Positions 50,183-58,314 of a stretch of 64,000 bases of DNA are shown piece after piece (the first letter of the stretch is position 1; the number at the start of each line of letters is the position of its first letter). The position numbers were made by a program, and so were the translations under genes. Source of the stretch: Anaerolineales bacterium (GTDB taxonomy: Bacteria; Chloroflexota; Anaerolineae; 4572-78; J111); the NCBI GenBank assembly GCA_020634935.1, contig JACKAT010000001.1, positions 186,001-250,000 on the forward strand. The letters are read 5' to 3'. The notes under the pieces were generated by a model. That model saw nothing but the letters and a program-made list of their open reading frames with translations. It was not told where the DNA came from and did no database searches.

Positions 50183-51127
50183 ATGAAAAGTTGTGGCGCG
50201 ACGGCCCCCGGTAAAGTGATTCTGTTTGGCGAACACGCGGTCGTTTATCATCGGCCGGCGATTGCCGTGCCGGTGATGTCGGTGCAGGCTAAGGTCGATT
50301 TACAAGAGACCGGCGCACATCATGATGTGCGCATTATCGCCCCTGATTTGGGGCGCGATTATAGGCTCGCTGAGGCGGAAGCGGATGATGCGCTGGCCTT
50401 AATCATCCGGCTGGCGCTGGCCCGGTTTCAGCAAGTTGTGCCTCCTGAGGCGACTTTGACTGTGACTTCATCGATTCCGCTGGGGCGTGGTCTGGGCAGT
50501 GGGGCGGCCATCTCAACGGCGGTGGTACGCTGCTTGGCCCAATTCTACGGGCAGCCTCTGACGCCCGCCGAAATATCCGAACTGGTCTATGAGGTTGAGA
50601 AACTCTATCACGGCACCCCATCGGGCATCGATAATACGGTTATCGCTTATCAGCAGCCGGTCTACTTCATCCGGGAGCAGCCTATCGAGCGTTTATCGGT
50701 AAGAGACTCATTTACGTTGGTAGTGGGTGATACGGGCCAGGTATCGCCGACTCATAAGGCGGTTGGCCATGTGCGGCGGCAGTGGCAAGCGGACCCCCAA
50801 CGGTTTGAGTCCCTTTTCGACGAGGCCGGTCAAATTGCGGCTGCGGCCAGAAACGTCATTGAACAGGGCGGCTCGGTGGTGAGGTTAGGCCGGTTGATGA
50901 ATGATAATCAGGCGGTGTTGGAGGCGCTGGGGGTGTCGTCATCGGAATTAGAGCAGTTAATCGAAGCGGCCCGGCAGGCTGGAGCTTGGGGCGCGAAGTT
51001 ATCGGGCGCGGGTTGGGGCGGCAATATGATCGCCCTGGTTGAGCCGGAGCGCGCGGCGGCAGTGGCCGATGCTTTGCTCAAAGCCGGAGCAACCGGCTAC
51101 ATTATCACTGAGGTAGCCCCATCATGA
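50183..51127 (+). CDS. mvk: Mevalonate kinase
   Basis: A 314-residue GHMP kinase. It phosphorylates mevalonate, a step to isopentenyl diphosphate. The N-terminal APGKVILFGEHAVVYHRPAI, the ATP-binding loop PLGRGLGSGAAISTA, the catalytic Asp region GTPSGIDNTVIA and the C-terminal KLSGAGWGGNMIAL are all intact. The first segment and the GIDN motif favour mevalonate over phosphomevalonate or galactose. The rest of the mevalonate pathway is not in the window. Use of this pathway in place of, or beside, the MEP route is known in some Chloroflexota. Overlapping or close spacing (7 bp) to the upstream membrane protein suggests one transcript. Confidence 0.9.
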   Translation: MKSCGATAPGKVILFGEHAVVYHRPAIAVPVMSVQAKVDLQETGAHHDVRIIAPDLGRDYRLAEAEADDALALIIRLALARFQQVVPPEATLTVTSSIPLGRGLGSGAAISTAVVRCLAQFYGQPLTPAEISELVYEVEKLYHGTPSGIDNTVIAYQQPVYFIREQPIERLSVRDSFTLVVGDTGQVSPTHKAVGHVRRQWQADPQRFESLFDEAGQIAAAARNVIEQGGSVVRLGRLMNDNQAVLEALGVSSSELEQLIEAARQAGAWGAKLSGAGWGGNMIALVEPERAAAVADALLKAGATGYIITEVAPS

Positions 51128-51208
51128 TCCTCAGCCCTTAAGTTTTGGATTACTGTCCGGCTGCGATTATAATAACAGTTTGGATGTAAATTCGTATAGA
51201 GGCAATCG

Positions 51209-52126
51209 ATGTTTGGTTTTAACAGAAACAAGATAAAGGAAGGTTTATCCCGTACCCGTAATTCCGTTTTTGGACAGATTACCACCTTGTTTGGCGGTGG
51301 TGATATCGATGATGAACTTTGGGAAGATTTGGAAGCGTTGCTGATTCAGGCAGATGTCGGGGCCGAGACCGCGATGGAACTTATCGAAACCGTGCGCAAA
51401 CGGGTTGAACGAGAGGGGATTTACCGGGCAGCCGATGCTAAAAGCGTTCTCAAAGAAGAGATGCAGCGCATGTTGGATGGTTATGCCCCTTCAAAAATTG
51501 AAGAACGGCGCATGCTGACCGTCATTTTAGTGGTCGGGGTTAACGGCTCCGGTAAAACGACCACAATTGCCAAGTTGGCTCATTACTACCAAAGCCAGGG
51601 CCGGCGCGTTATTTTAGGGGCGGCTGACACCTTCCGGGCAGCGGCTATCGACCAGCTCAAAATTTGGGGGGAACGCGCCGGGGTGACGGTCATCGCTCAC
51701 CAGGAAAACGCCGATCCCGGGGCGGTGGTGTTTGACTCGCTCAAGAGCGCGCTGGCTCGTAAGGCCGATATGGTCATCATCGACACCGCCGGCCGGCTGC
51801 ATACCAAGTTCAATTTAATGAAGGAACTGGAAAAACTTAAGAGCATCGCCCGTAAGCAGGTTCATGCCGCACCGCACGAAACCCTGCTGGTGCTGGACGG
51901 AACGACCGGCCAGAACGCGCTGTCGCAGGCCAAGCATTTCAAGAAAAGCGTTGAAATTACCGGCGTGGTGGTCACTAAGTTGGACGGCACCGCCAAAGGT
52001 GGGGTGGTTTTAGCCATTGGCAAAACGCTGGAAGTGCCGGTGCGGTTTATTGGCGTAGGCGAAGGGCTGGATGACCTCATGCCGTTCGACTCCAAAGCCT
52101 TTGTCGATGCTTTGTTTGATGATTAG
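51209..52126 (+). CDS. ftsY: Signal recognition particle receptor FtsY
   Basis: A 305-residue GTPase that docks ribosome-SRP complexes at the membrane for co-translational insertion. The NG domain is complete: GVNGSGKTTTIAKLAHYY, AADTFRAAAIDQL, DTAGRLHTKFNLM, TKLDGTAKGGVVLAIGKT and GEGLDDLMPFD. The acidic A domain of E. coli FtsY is absent, as in many non-proteobacterial versions. The start follows AGAGG at 51198-51202. A repeat B lies directly after the stop codon, between this gene and the converging lipoprotein gene. Confidence 0.97.
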   Translation: MFGFNRNKIKEGLSRTRNSVFGQITTLFGGGDIDDELWEDLEALLIQADVGAETAMELIETVRKRVEREGIYRAADAKSVLKEEMQRMLDGYAPSKIEERRMLTVILVVGVNGSGKTTTIAKLAHYYQSQGRRVILGAADTFRAAAIDQLKIWGERAGVTVIAHQENADPGAVVFDSLKSALARKADMVIIDTAGRLHTKFNLMKELEKLKSIARKQVHAAPHETLLVLDGTTGQNALSQAKHFKKSVEITGVVVTKLDGTAKGGVVLAIGKTLEVPVRFIGVGEGLDDLMPFDSKAFVDALFDD

Positions 52127-52135
52127 TGTTTACCT

Positions 52136-52232
52136 AGCAGGCCAGGTGACTGGCACTTTGGCTCAAATCGAGAACCCTAAATGGAATACATCGGTCGGAT
52201 TTCGGCAATTAAGTGCCAGTCACCTGAGCAGT
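52136..52232 (+). repeat. Repeat B, complete long form between converging genes
   Basis: AGCAGGCCAGGTGACTGGCA and CTT pair with AAGTGCCAGTCACCTG at the far end. The interior starts TGGCTCAAATCGAGAACC. It fills the whole gap between ftsY and the lipoprotein gene, so it may act as a shared terminator. Confidence 0.82.
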
Positions 52233-52240
52233 GACGATGA

Positions 52241-52819
52241 TTAGACGCCGGAGCGGGTGCCGACGACAAACATCTCGCCCTCTAAAATTTCAAGACGGGT
52301 GATATTTAGTTCGCTTAAGGCTGTGGTCAGGGCTTCATTGACCGTCTGGGTGATCGATTCGAGGATGGTATCGGGAAAATCGAATGAACCCATGCGGGCC
52401 TCTTGAACTTCGACCACCAACTGGCCGTTGTCGACCACAGCGGTGGCGACAATCAACGAATTAAACTCAACCGGACCAAACGGCTTGACCCCGCCGGTGA
52501 TAAAAATACGGCCGCTGGTGAACCATATTTGAGGATTGCTCAACGGGACGCGCCCGGTTTCAACCAGTTCTTTGGCAAATAATGAGGTGATTTCTTCATT
52601 AGTAATGCGCAGTTGAGACTCGTTGTTGGTGGTGGCCTCTTGTAAGGCTTGATAAAAATTGTCTTCAAGGCGATCGGCTGATTCCTGGCTGACCGGAATT
52701 TCACCAGGTGGTTTAATATTATCTAACGCGCTGCCGGAGCCGCAGGCCAGACCGACCAGTAATAGCAGACTCAGGACCGCCATGATTTTCTTAGTGAAGT
52801 AAGTGGTTAACACGACCAT
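52241..52819 (-). CDS. Predicted lipoprotein
   Basis: A 192-residue lipoprotein. The N-terminus has a basic start and a hydrophobic stretch ending in the lipobox LVGLAC, so Cys would be lipid-modified. The mature part has a segment RVPLSNPQIWFTSGRIFITG with alternating strands, like other lipid-binding or LppX-type beta folds. I place the start at the ATG at 52819, which has AAAGGAG before it; the longer frame (from 52882) would overlap scpB and lacks a site. It is divergent from scpB, whose start lies 56 bp away. Confidence 0.78.
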   Translation of the reverse strand: MVVLTTYFTKKIMAVLSLLLLVGLACGSGSALDNIKPPGEIPVSQESADRLEDNFYQALQEATTNNESQLRITNEEITSLFAKELVETGRVPLSNPQIWFTSGRIFITGGVKPFGPVEFNSLIVATAVVDNGQLVVEVQEARMGSFDFPDTILESITQTVNEALTTALSELNITRLEILEGEMFVVGTRSGV

Positions 52820-52875
52820 GTAACTCCTTTTGAATTGGCTACCCAAGAGAAAAATTATAGCATCCTTCATGTGAG

Positions 52876-53457
52876 ATGACAATAGAGCTTAATCAACAGC
52901 AAATTGCAAAAATTATCGAGGGGTTGTTGTTTGTGGCCTCCGAACCGGTTTCGATTAAATATCTAAGCTCCGTGATCGACTGCGCTGAGGCTCAAATTGA
53001 AGCTGGCTTAGACCTGCTCAAAGCATCTGGCAGCGAGCGGGGCATCCGGCTTCAGCGCCAGGGCAGCAAAGTGCAACTGGTCTCGGCTCCTGAACTGACG
53101 GATTATGTAGAGCGTTTCTTAGGGGTGACCGGGGCAGGTAAATTTTCGACGCCGGCTTTGGAAACGCTGGCCATCATCGCCTACCGCCAGCCGATTACCC
53201 GCCCGGAAATCGAAGCGATTCGGGGGGTTAACAGCGATGGCGTTCTGCGCACACTAATCAGCAAAGGCTTGGTGGAAGAGGTGGGGCGGCTCGACTCGGT
53301 GGGGCATCCGTCGCTGTTTGCCACTACCTTTGAGTTTTTGCGCTATTTTGGCTTGAACGATATCGACGAACTGCCGGAGTTGAACCTACCCCAAATTGAA
53401 CTGCCTAAAAATGGCAGCGACACGGGCAGCCAACTGTTAGATGAGGAGCAAGTTTAG
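52876..53457 (+). CDS. scpB: Segregation and condensation protein B
   Basis: A 193-residue protein that, with ScpA and SMC, helps condense chromosomes. The two winged-helix regions are clear: IAKIIEGLLFVASEPVSIKY and TLAIIAYRQPITRPEIEAIR with GVNSDGVLRTLISKGLVEEV. scpA is not in the window. The next gene starts on the base after its stop codon. The C-terminal tail is acidic. Confidence 0.95.
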   Translation: MTIELNQQQIAKIIEGLLFVASEPVSIKYLSSVIDCAEAQIEAGLDLLKASGSERGIRLQRQGSKVQLVSAPELTDYVERFLGVTGAGKFSTPALETLAIIAYRQPITRPEIEAIRGVNSDGVLRTLISKGLVEEVGRLDSVGHPSLFATTFEFLRYFGLNDIDELPELNLPQIELPKNGSDTGSQLLDEEQV

Positions 53458-54219
53458 GTGACTCGCTCTAAAACTGCCGGCAAAACAGAAAAACAGCGCC
53501 TGCAAAAAGTACTGGCTCAGGCCGGAGTGGCCTCGCGGCGGGCCAGCGAACTGCTCATCGAGGCGGGGCGGGTGTCGGTAAACGGCGAGGTGGTGACCAC
53601 GCTAGGCACGAAAGTTGATCCTGACCAGGACACCATCGTTGTCGATGGCCAACCGTTGTCCGGCCAAGCCCAAAAACTGACGTACATTATTTTGAACAAG
53701 CCTCGCCATATTCTTAGTGCGGTTAAGGATGATCGCGGCCGGCAGACGGTGGTCGATTTAGTTGATATTCCGGAGCGAGTCCATCCGGTGGGCCGACTCG
53801 ATTTATTGAGCGAGGGCTTGATCTTGCTGACCAATGATGGCGAATTAACCAAACAGATAACCCATCCCAGCCATCATATTGAAAAGGAGTATCAGGTTTT
53901 GGTGGAAGGCCAACCTTCAACCGATACGCTGTGGCAATGGCGGCGGGGGGGGATCGAAGTCGATGGCCGGCCTACCGGTCGAGCGGTTGTGGAGCGAATG
54001 AAATACGAGTCGGGCAGTACCTGGCTCAAAATCGTTTTAACCGAAGGTCGCAAGCGCCAGATCCGAGAAGTGGCCAAAATTCTGGGCCATCGCGTGAAGA
54101 AATTAGTGCGAGTTCGGATTGGACCGATTCGGTTGGGGGCATTGAAAGTGGGTAACTGGCGTTATCTGACCCCGACCGAAGTGCAGTTGTTAAAGCAAGA
54201 AATCAAAAGAATGAGGTGA
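53458..54219 (+). CDS. rluB: Pseudouridine synthase RluB/RsuA family
   Basis: A 253-residue enzyme that converts uridine to pseudouridine in ribosomal RNA. An N-terminal S4 domain (RLQKVLAQAGVASRRASELL) is followed by the catalytic domain with VGRLDLLSEGLILLTNDG (the Asp in RLD is the nucleophile) and LTEGRKRQIREVAKILGH. The start is a GTG at 53458, immediately after the scpB stop. The close order scpB-rluB-cmk is widespread in bacteria. Assignment to RluB rather than RsuA or RluE is by similarity of this gene order and is not certain. Confidence 0.93.
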   Translation: MTRSKTAGKTEKQRLQKVLAQAGVASRRASELLIEAGRVSVNGEVVTTLGTKVDPDQDTIVVDGQPLSGQAQKLTYIILNKPRHILSAVKDDRGRQTVVDLVDIPERVHPVGRLDLLSEGLILLTNDGELTKQITHPSHHIEKEYQVLVEGQPSTDTLWQWRRGGIEVDGRPTGRAVVERMKYESGSTWLKIVLTEGRKRQIREVAKILGHRVKKLVRVRIGPIRLGALKVGNWRYLTPTEVQLLKQEIKRMR

Positions 54220-54224
54220 TACCT

Positions 54225-54926
54225 TTGTCAAAACCGGCTACAATTGCCATCGACGGATTTGCCGGGTCTGGAAAAAGTACGGCGGCGGCCCGACTGGCTG
54301 AAGCCTTAGGCTACCTATATTTTGATACCGGGGTAATGTATCGGGCGGTCACTTGGGCCATCCTCGAGCGCGGCATCGATCCCCGAGATGAGGAGCGCGT
54401 TTCCGAAGTGGCTGAAGCATTAATCATCGATGTGGTGGCTGAAGGACCGGATGATGGCCGGCAATTTACGGTTTTGGCCGATGGCGTGGATATAACTTGG
54501 GCCATCCGTGAATCTGCGGTGGAGGCCAATGTGTCATTAGTCTCTTCTTACCCGCGGGTTAGAACCGTATTGACCAACCAGCAGCGCCGTATTGCTGCCG
54601 CCGGGCCAGTGGTGATGGCCGGACGCGATATAGGAACCGTGGTTTTGCCTCAAGCAGATTTGAAGATTTTTTTGGAGGCATCCGCCGAGGAACGTGCTCG
54701 CCGCCGCTGTAAGCAGCTAAAGGAGCAAAACAAGCCCATCGATTATGAGTATATCCTAAAGGCGATTATGGAGCGCGATAAAAAAGATCAAACGAATCCG
54801 GTCTCGCCCACTATTCCGGCCGAGGATGCGGTGATCTTGAATACCGATAATCTGAAGGTGGATGAGGTTTTGGGTGAATTACAGACGCTGGTGCAACAGG
54901 TGCGGAACGGATTGAAGATCGGTTAA
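54225..54926 (+). CDS. cmk: Cytidylate kinase
   Basis: A 233-residue P-loop kinase that makes CDP from CMP. The motifs are IAIDGFAGSGKSTAAARLAE, YFDTGVMYRAVTWAIL, and MAGRDIGTVVLP, and RARRRCKQLKEQNKPIDYEY in the lid region. I set the start at the TTG at 54225, which follows GAGGTGA at 5 bp; a GTG at 54216 would place the ribosome site inside the upstream gene and overlap its stop. The gene follows rluB without a gap and completes the scpB-rluB-cmk run. Confidence 0.93.
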   Translation: MSKPATIAIDGFAGSGKSTAAARLAEALGYLYFDTGVMYRAVTWAILERGIDPRDEERVSEVAEALIIDVVAEGPDDGRQFTVLADGVDITWAIRESAVEANVSLVSSYPRVRTVLTNQQRRIAAAGPVVMAGRDIGTVVLPQADLKIFLEASAEERARRRCKQLKEQNKPIDYEYILKAIMERDKKDQTNPVSPTIPAEDAVILNTDNLKVDEVLGELQTLVQQVRNGLKIG

Positions 54927-54943
54927 AGCCGCCGGAAATTGGG

Positions 54944-55921
54944 TTAGTTGGTTGTAACGGTTTTAGTCGCTGCCTGTTTTTTGATTTTTCGAGGCAGTTG
55001 TGGCTTCGATAAGCCTTTTGGGCTGAAAAAAATCAGCAAGGCAACCAGCGTAAATCCTATGCCGCCGATGAGGCCGGAAGGTAGAGGTCCCAGTAGGGGA
55101 TTAGGCTCACCATGAACAAACAGCGTACCTAACCCGGCAATGCCGTTAATCGCGGCGTGGCCAATGACGGCCGGCCAAACACTCCCACTCTTCAAGGTCA
55201 ACCAGCCCAGGAAAATTCCCAAAACGAGTGTAAACCAGACCATCGCCAGCGGCCCGAGGACAGGAGCGCCGGGATAATCGAGGCCATAGTTGTGGCCCAT
55301 CAAGATAATCGGCCAGTGCCAAACACCCCAGATAAGACCCAGAAGGAGCATCGCCCGCTGCCCCCCTAAAGGCATTAATTTAGGTTGTAAGTAGGCGCGC
55401 CAGCCAAATTCTTCGCCAAACGTGGCGAAGCTGTTGACGAGCGGCGCCATAATCATAGCCTGGATGGTTTGGGCCGCGATAATTAACCAAAGCATGTTGC
55501 CTGATAAATCTATCTCGGGCGCGTTCGTTTCAATCAGGGTCCGAACAGTACTCAATGATGAGTCGAAATAGCCGGCAAAAATTAATAAGAATACGGCCAG
55601 TCCTCCCAAAGTCAAAATTCCCGGTAGGAACCAGGCCGTAAGCCAATACAGCCAAGTTTGTTTGAATTTGGGTTGTAACTGCTCGATTTGCCAGCCTTCG
55701 TGAGTGATGATCCGGGTTAGGATATGGGCCAAAGCGGGTGACCACATTATCACGGTTGCCGTTAATAGGAAAGCCAAGGTAATGGGTGTACCGGAGATGA
55801 GCACCGGACTATGCTGGATGCCTCCGGTTAAGAAAATAACTAGAGCCGCCGCCCAGGCGATGCCGAACGCAAAAAGTAAATAGAGGTAGATACGTTTTGT
55901 ATCGAGCCGTTCATTCATCAT
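54944..55921 (-). CDS. CPBP family intramembrane metalloprotease
   Basis: A 325-residue membrane protease of the CAAX-processing/bacteriocin-processing family. The conserved site is FGEEFGWRAYLQP (the Glu pair), GVWHWPIIL and HAAINGIAG with the metal-binding His residues. Eight or so membrane segments are visible. It converges on cmk with only 17 bp between the stops. Members cleave prenylated or peptide substrates or take part in self-immunity; the substrate is unknown. Two adjacent Met codons allow either of two starts. Confidence 0.92.
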   Translation of the reverse strand: MMNERLDTKRIYLYLLFAFGIAWAAALVIFLTGGIQHSPVLISGTPITLAFLLTATVIMWSPALAHILTRIITHEGWQIEQLQPKFKQTWLYWLTAWFLPGILTLGGLAVFLLIFAGYFDSSLSTVRTLIETNAPEIDLSGNMLWLIIAAQTIQAMIMAPLVNSFATFGEEFGWRAYLQPKLMPLGGQRAMLLLGLIWGVWHWPIILMGHNYGLDYPGAPVLGPLAMVWFTLVLGIFLGWLTLKSGSVWPAVIGHAAINGIAGLGTLFVHGEPNPLLGPLPSGLIGGIGFTLVALLIFFSPKGLSKPQLPRKIKKQAATKTVTTN

Positions 55922-56121
55922 TTGTCCTCTATACTATGTGAAGGATTATCTATTGAACTTATTATAATCTCTAGCAGAATATTTAGCTATGCCAAAATGC
56001 TTAGTTGCTCTGAGGCTTAGCTACGCATTTTGGCTTAGTTAACCCCGTAATTTTGCACTTAACTTTAAAATTGGTAAAATCGAACTGATAACCGGCAATA
56101 ATCTTTTACCAGAAAAATGTT

Positions 56122-58185
56122 ATGAGCGAACAATCTTCTAAAGAACAAAGTTTGAATAAAGCATTATTCTCCCTGGTTCGGCACGTTGGGCTGGCGCCCG
56201 AAGAGGTGTCGAACCTGCGCCTGTCGCATTTGCGATTGGCCGGAAAACATCCTAGCATTATGATTCCGGCTTCGGATGAACATCAAGCCAAAACCGTTGA
56301 GCTTGATTTGGATGCCCACCGGGCCTTGGTGGGTTGGTTAGTAACGCGGCCTGACTCGGTCAGCGATTTTCTGTTTCCCGGTGAGGGGGAAGCCCCGTTG
56401 GAACTAGCCCATATTCAACAAGCTGTGAATCAGGCGGCTGAAACAGCTCCGCCACCTAGACCAAAACCCACTGAACCGGCGGCGACGATGCCGCCCCCTA
56501 CGCCGGAGCCAGCGCCGTCACCCCCGGTAGATGATTTGCCGCCGCCACCGCCGCGGCCTAGCCCCTACCAAACCAGACCTTTCTCACCGCCGCCTGCTCC
56601 GCCGGAAATGCGAATGCCGCCCCGGCCAGGTGAGCCACCGCGGATGCGCCCGTCAAATTTGCCGTTTCCGCCGCCCGCTGCTCCTGAAGCCGATGCCCCG
56701 CCGCCCGGCCGGCCGGAGCCGCCACCATCGGTTTCTCGGCCGGTACGCCCGCAGCCTACTTCGCCGCTGCCGGGTAACCTGCCTCCTCCGGAAGAGGAAG
56801 GCAGCCGGCCGGTGGAACGGCCCGAACCGGTTCAACCTCGACCTGTCGGGCGGAAAGAACCTCAAAAACCGCCTCAGCCCATTCCGAATAAGGCTAATAA
56901 AGTGCGCACTCCACCAAAACCGATGCGCAAGCGGGACAGCGGCTCATCGCCGGTTATTGTTCAGCGCAAAGACTCCGAGCCAATTTTACCGCCGGTGAGT
57001 GTTTCACCGGCCGGATCATTCCCTTCGGTTGCGGACGAGTCGCCTGCTGAAACGGAAACTCAACCTCAAGCTGACGCTCTGACGGCCGAGGCCGCTGTGC
57101 CGTCGATGGTCAAGGCCGAAGCAGAGCCGATCCAACCAAAACCTGTCGATTCCGAGGTGGCTGGTTCGGAAGCTCAAATGGAGTCTCCCCCTGAAGTTAA
57201 AGTCGAAAAAGATATAATGGCTGAGGCTGAGACCCAACTTGAAGTGACTGGTGAAGCTGAGCAACCGGGAATCGAGACCCCGGCAGCCCCAGAAGCGTTA
57301 ATCGACCGCAAAACCGAACCCAGACGCACTCGCCGTAAAAAGAAAGTTAGAAAAGATGCCTCATCCCCGGCTTGGCAAGAACGACTGTCGCAGCCAATGA
57401 CCCTGTCGTTTGTTATTGGGGGTGGTATTGTGCTGTTAACCTTATGCGTAGTTTGCGCGGGTAGCGGCTGGTTAGTCGCTCTGCAAGAGGAAGGGGGTCT
57501 GTTAGCCAGCTTGGGGTTAGCTCAACCCGGCATTACCTTGCCCACCGATGAGCCGACCACAGAGGCTGAAGTCACAGAGGAGCCGCTTGAAACGGAGGCA
57601 GTCGTATCTCCCATTTCTCCACCAGCCACCCCAACTCTGCCGCCCACCAGTACCGCGACGCCCACCCTGCTGCCGGCGACTAATACCCCCTCCGCAACCG
57701 ATACGCCGACTCTTGAGCCAACCGATACCGCCGAACCCACTGATACGCCTGAACCCACCGACACGCCTGAACCCACTAATACCCCGACAGAAGAGGTCGC
57801 TGCTGATGAAGAAGGGGTAGCAGAGCCAACCGTCGAACCAACGCCCACCTCGCAGTTCAAATACGGTCCACCGGTCCTGGTATCACCCAAGCCTGACGAG
57901 TCATTTATTGGCTTCAATGAAATTATTCTTAAATGGCAGCCGCTAGACTTGGCCGAAAATGAGCAGTACGCGGTCCGGATGGTCTATCCGTTCAACGGCC
58001 AGCCCACTTATCAAGGCTCGAATGTTCAGGAGCCGCAGTGGGTAGTGCCGCTGTCACTCTATCAGCAGATCGATCCGCCTGAAAGTCGCTACGAATGGTA
58101 TGTGATCATCGAGCGGGTGAACGAAGACGGGTCGGGAACGGCCATCAGTCCGGAAAGCGAGCATCGAATCTTTTACTGGCGCTAG
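56122..58185 (+). CDS. Membrane-anchored protein with inactive integrase-like N-terminus
   Basis: A 687-residue protein in three parts. Residues 1-115 resemble the start of a tyrosine-recombinase catalytic domain (LAPEEVSNLRLSHLRLAGKH, then DLDAHRALVGWLVTR), but the position of the first catalytic Arg is Ala and no Tyr motif follows, so it should not cut DNA. A Pro-rich cytoplasmic region (about 110-400) with PPPPPRPSPYQTRPFSPPPA-type repeats follows, then a basic segment RRTRRKKKVRK, a single membrane helix near 430-455 (LSFVIGGGIVLLTLCVVC), a Thr/Pro-rich outer stalk with repeats of EPTDTP, and a beta-rich extracytoplasmic end (about 575-687). It would bridge cytoplasm and envelope. A role in the wall or in signalling is inferred. 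Confidence 0.78.
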   Translation: MSEQSSKEQSLNKALFSLVRHVGLAPEEVSNLRLSHLRLAGKHPSIMIPASDEHQAKTVELDLDAHRALVGWLVTRPDSVSDFLFPGEGEAPLELAHIQQAVNQAAETAPPPRPKPTEPAATMPPPTPEPAPSPPVDDLPPPPPRPSPYQTRPFSPPPAPPEMRMPPRPGEPPRMRPSNLPFPPPAAPEADAPPPGRPEPPPSVSRPVRPQPTSPLPGNLPPPEEEGSRPVERPEPVQPRPVGRKEPQKPPQPIPNKANKVRTPPKPMRKRDSGSSPVIVQRKDSEPILPPVSVSPAGSFPSVADESPAETETQPQADALTAEAAVPSMVKAEAEPIQPKPVDSEVAGSEAQMESPPEVKVEKDIMAEAETQLEVTGEAEQPGIETPAAPEALIDRKTEPRRTRRKKKVRKDASSPAWQERLSQPMTLSFVIGGGIVLLTLCVVCAGSGWLVALQEEGGLLASLGLAQPGITLPTDEPTTEAEVTEEPLETEAVVSPISPPATPTLPPTSTATPTLLPATNTPSATDTPTLEPTDTAEPTDTPEPTDTPEPTNTPTEEVAADEEGVAEPTVEPTPTSQFKYGPPVLVSPKPDESFIGFNEIILKWQPLDLAENEQYAVRMVYPFNGQPTYQGSNVQEPQWVVPLSLYQQIDPPESRYEWYVIIERVNEDGSGTAISPESEHRIFYWR

Positions 58186-58269
58186 CGGATAGTTCACGGT
58201 AACTATTTTAGCGGCGCTAGTAAATGGGCAAAGCCTTACTGCGGACGGGAATGTTATTCAATTTAAATC

Positions 58270-58297
58270 AAAAAGCCTCCGTATCAGGAGGCTTTTT
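58270..58297. terminator. Bidirectional terminator between converging genes
   Basis: AAAAAGCCTCC, GTATCA, GGAGGCTTTTT. It serves the 56122 gene on the plus strand and the radical SAM gene on the minus strand. Confidence 0.88.
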
Positions 58298-58314
58298 CTT
58301 TTAACATGGGTGGT

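Noticed and set aside
56122..56470. Active phage integrase
   Set aside because: The first catalytic Arg is replaced and the C-terminal His/Arg/Tyr motifs are missing; the chain continues into a Pro-rich membrane protein.
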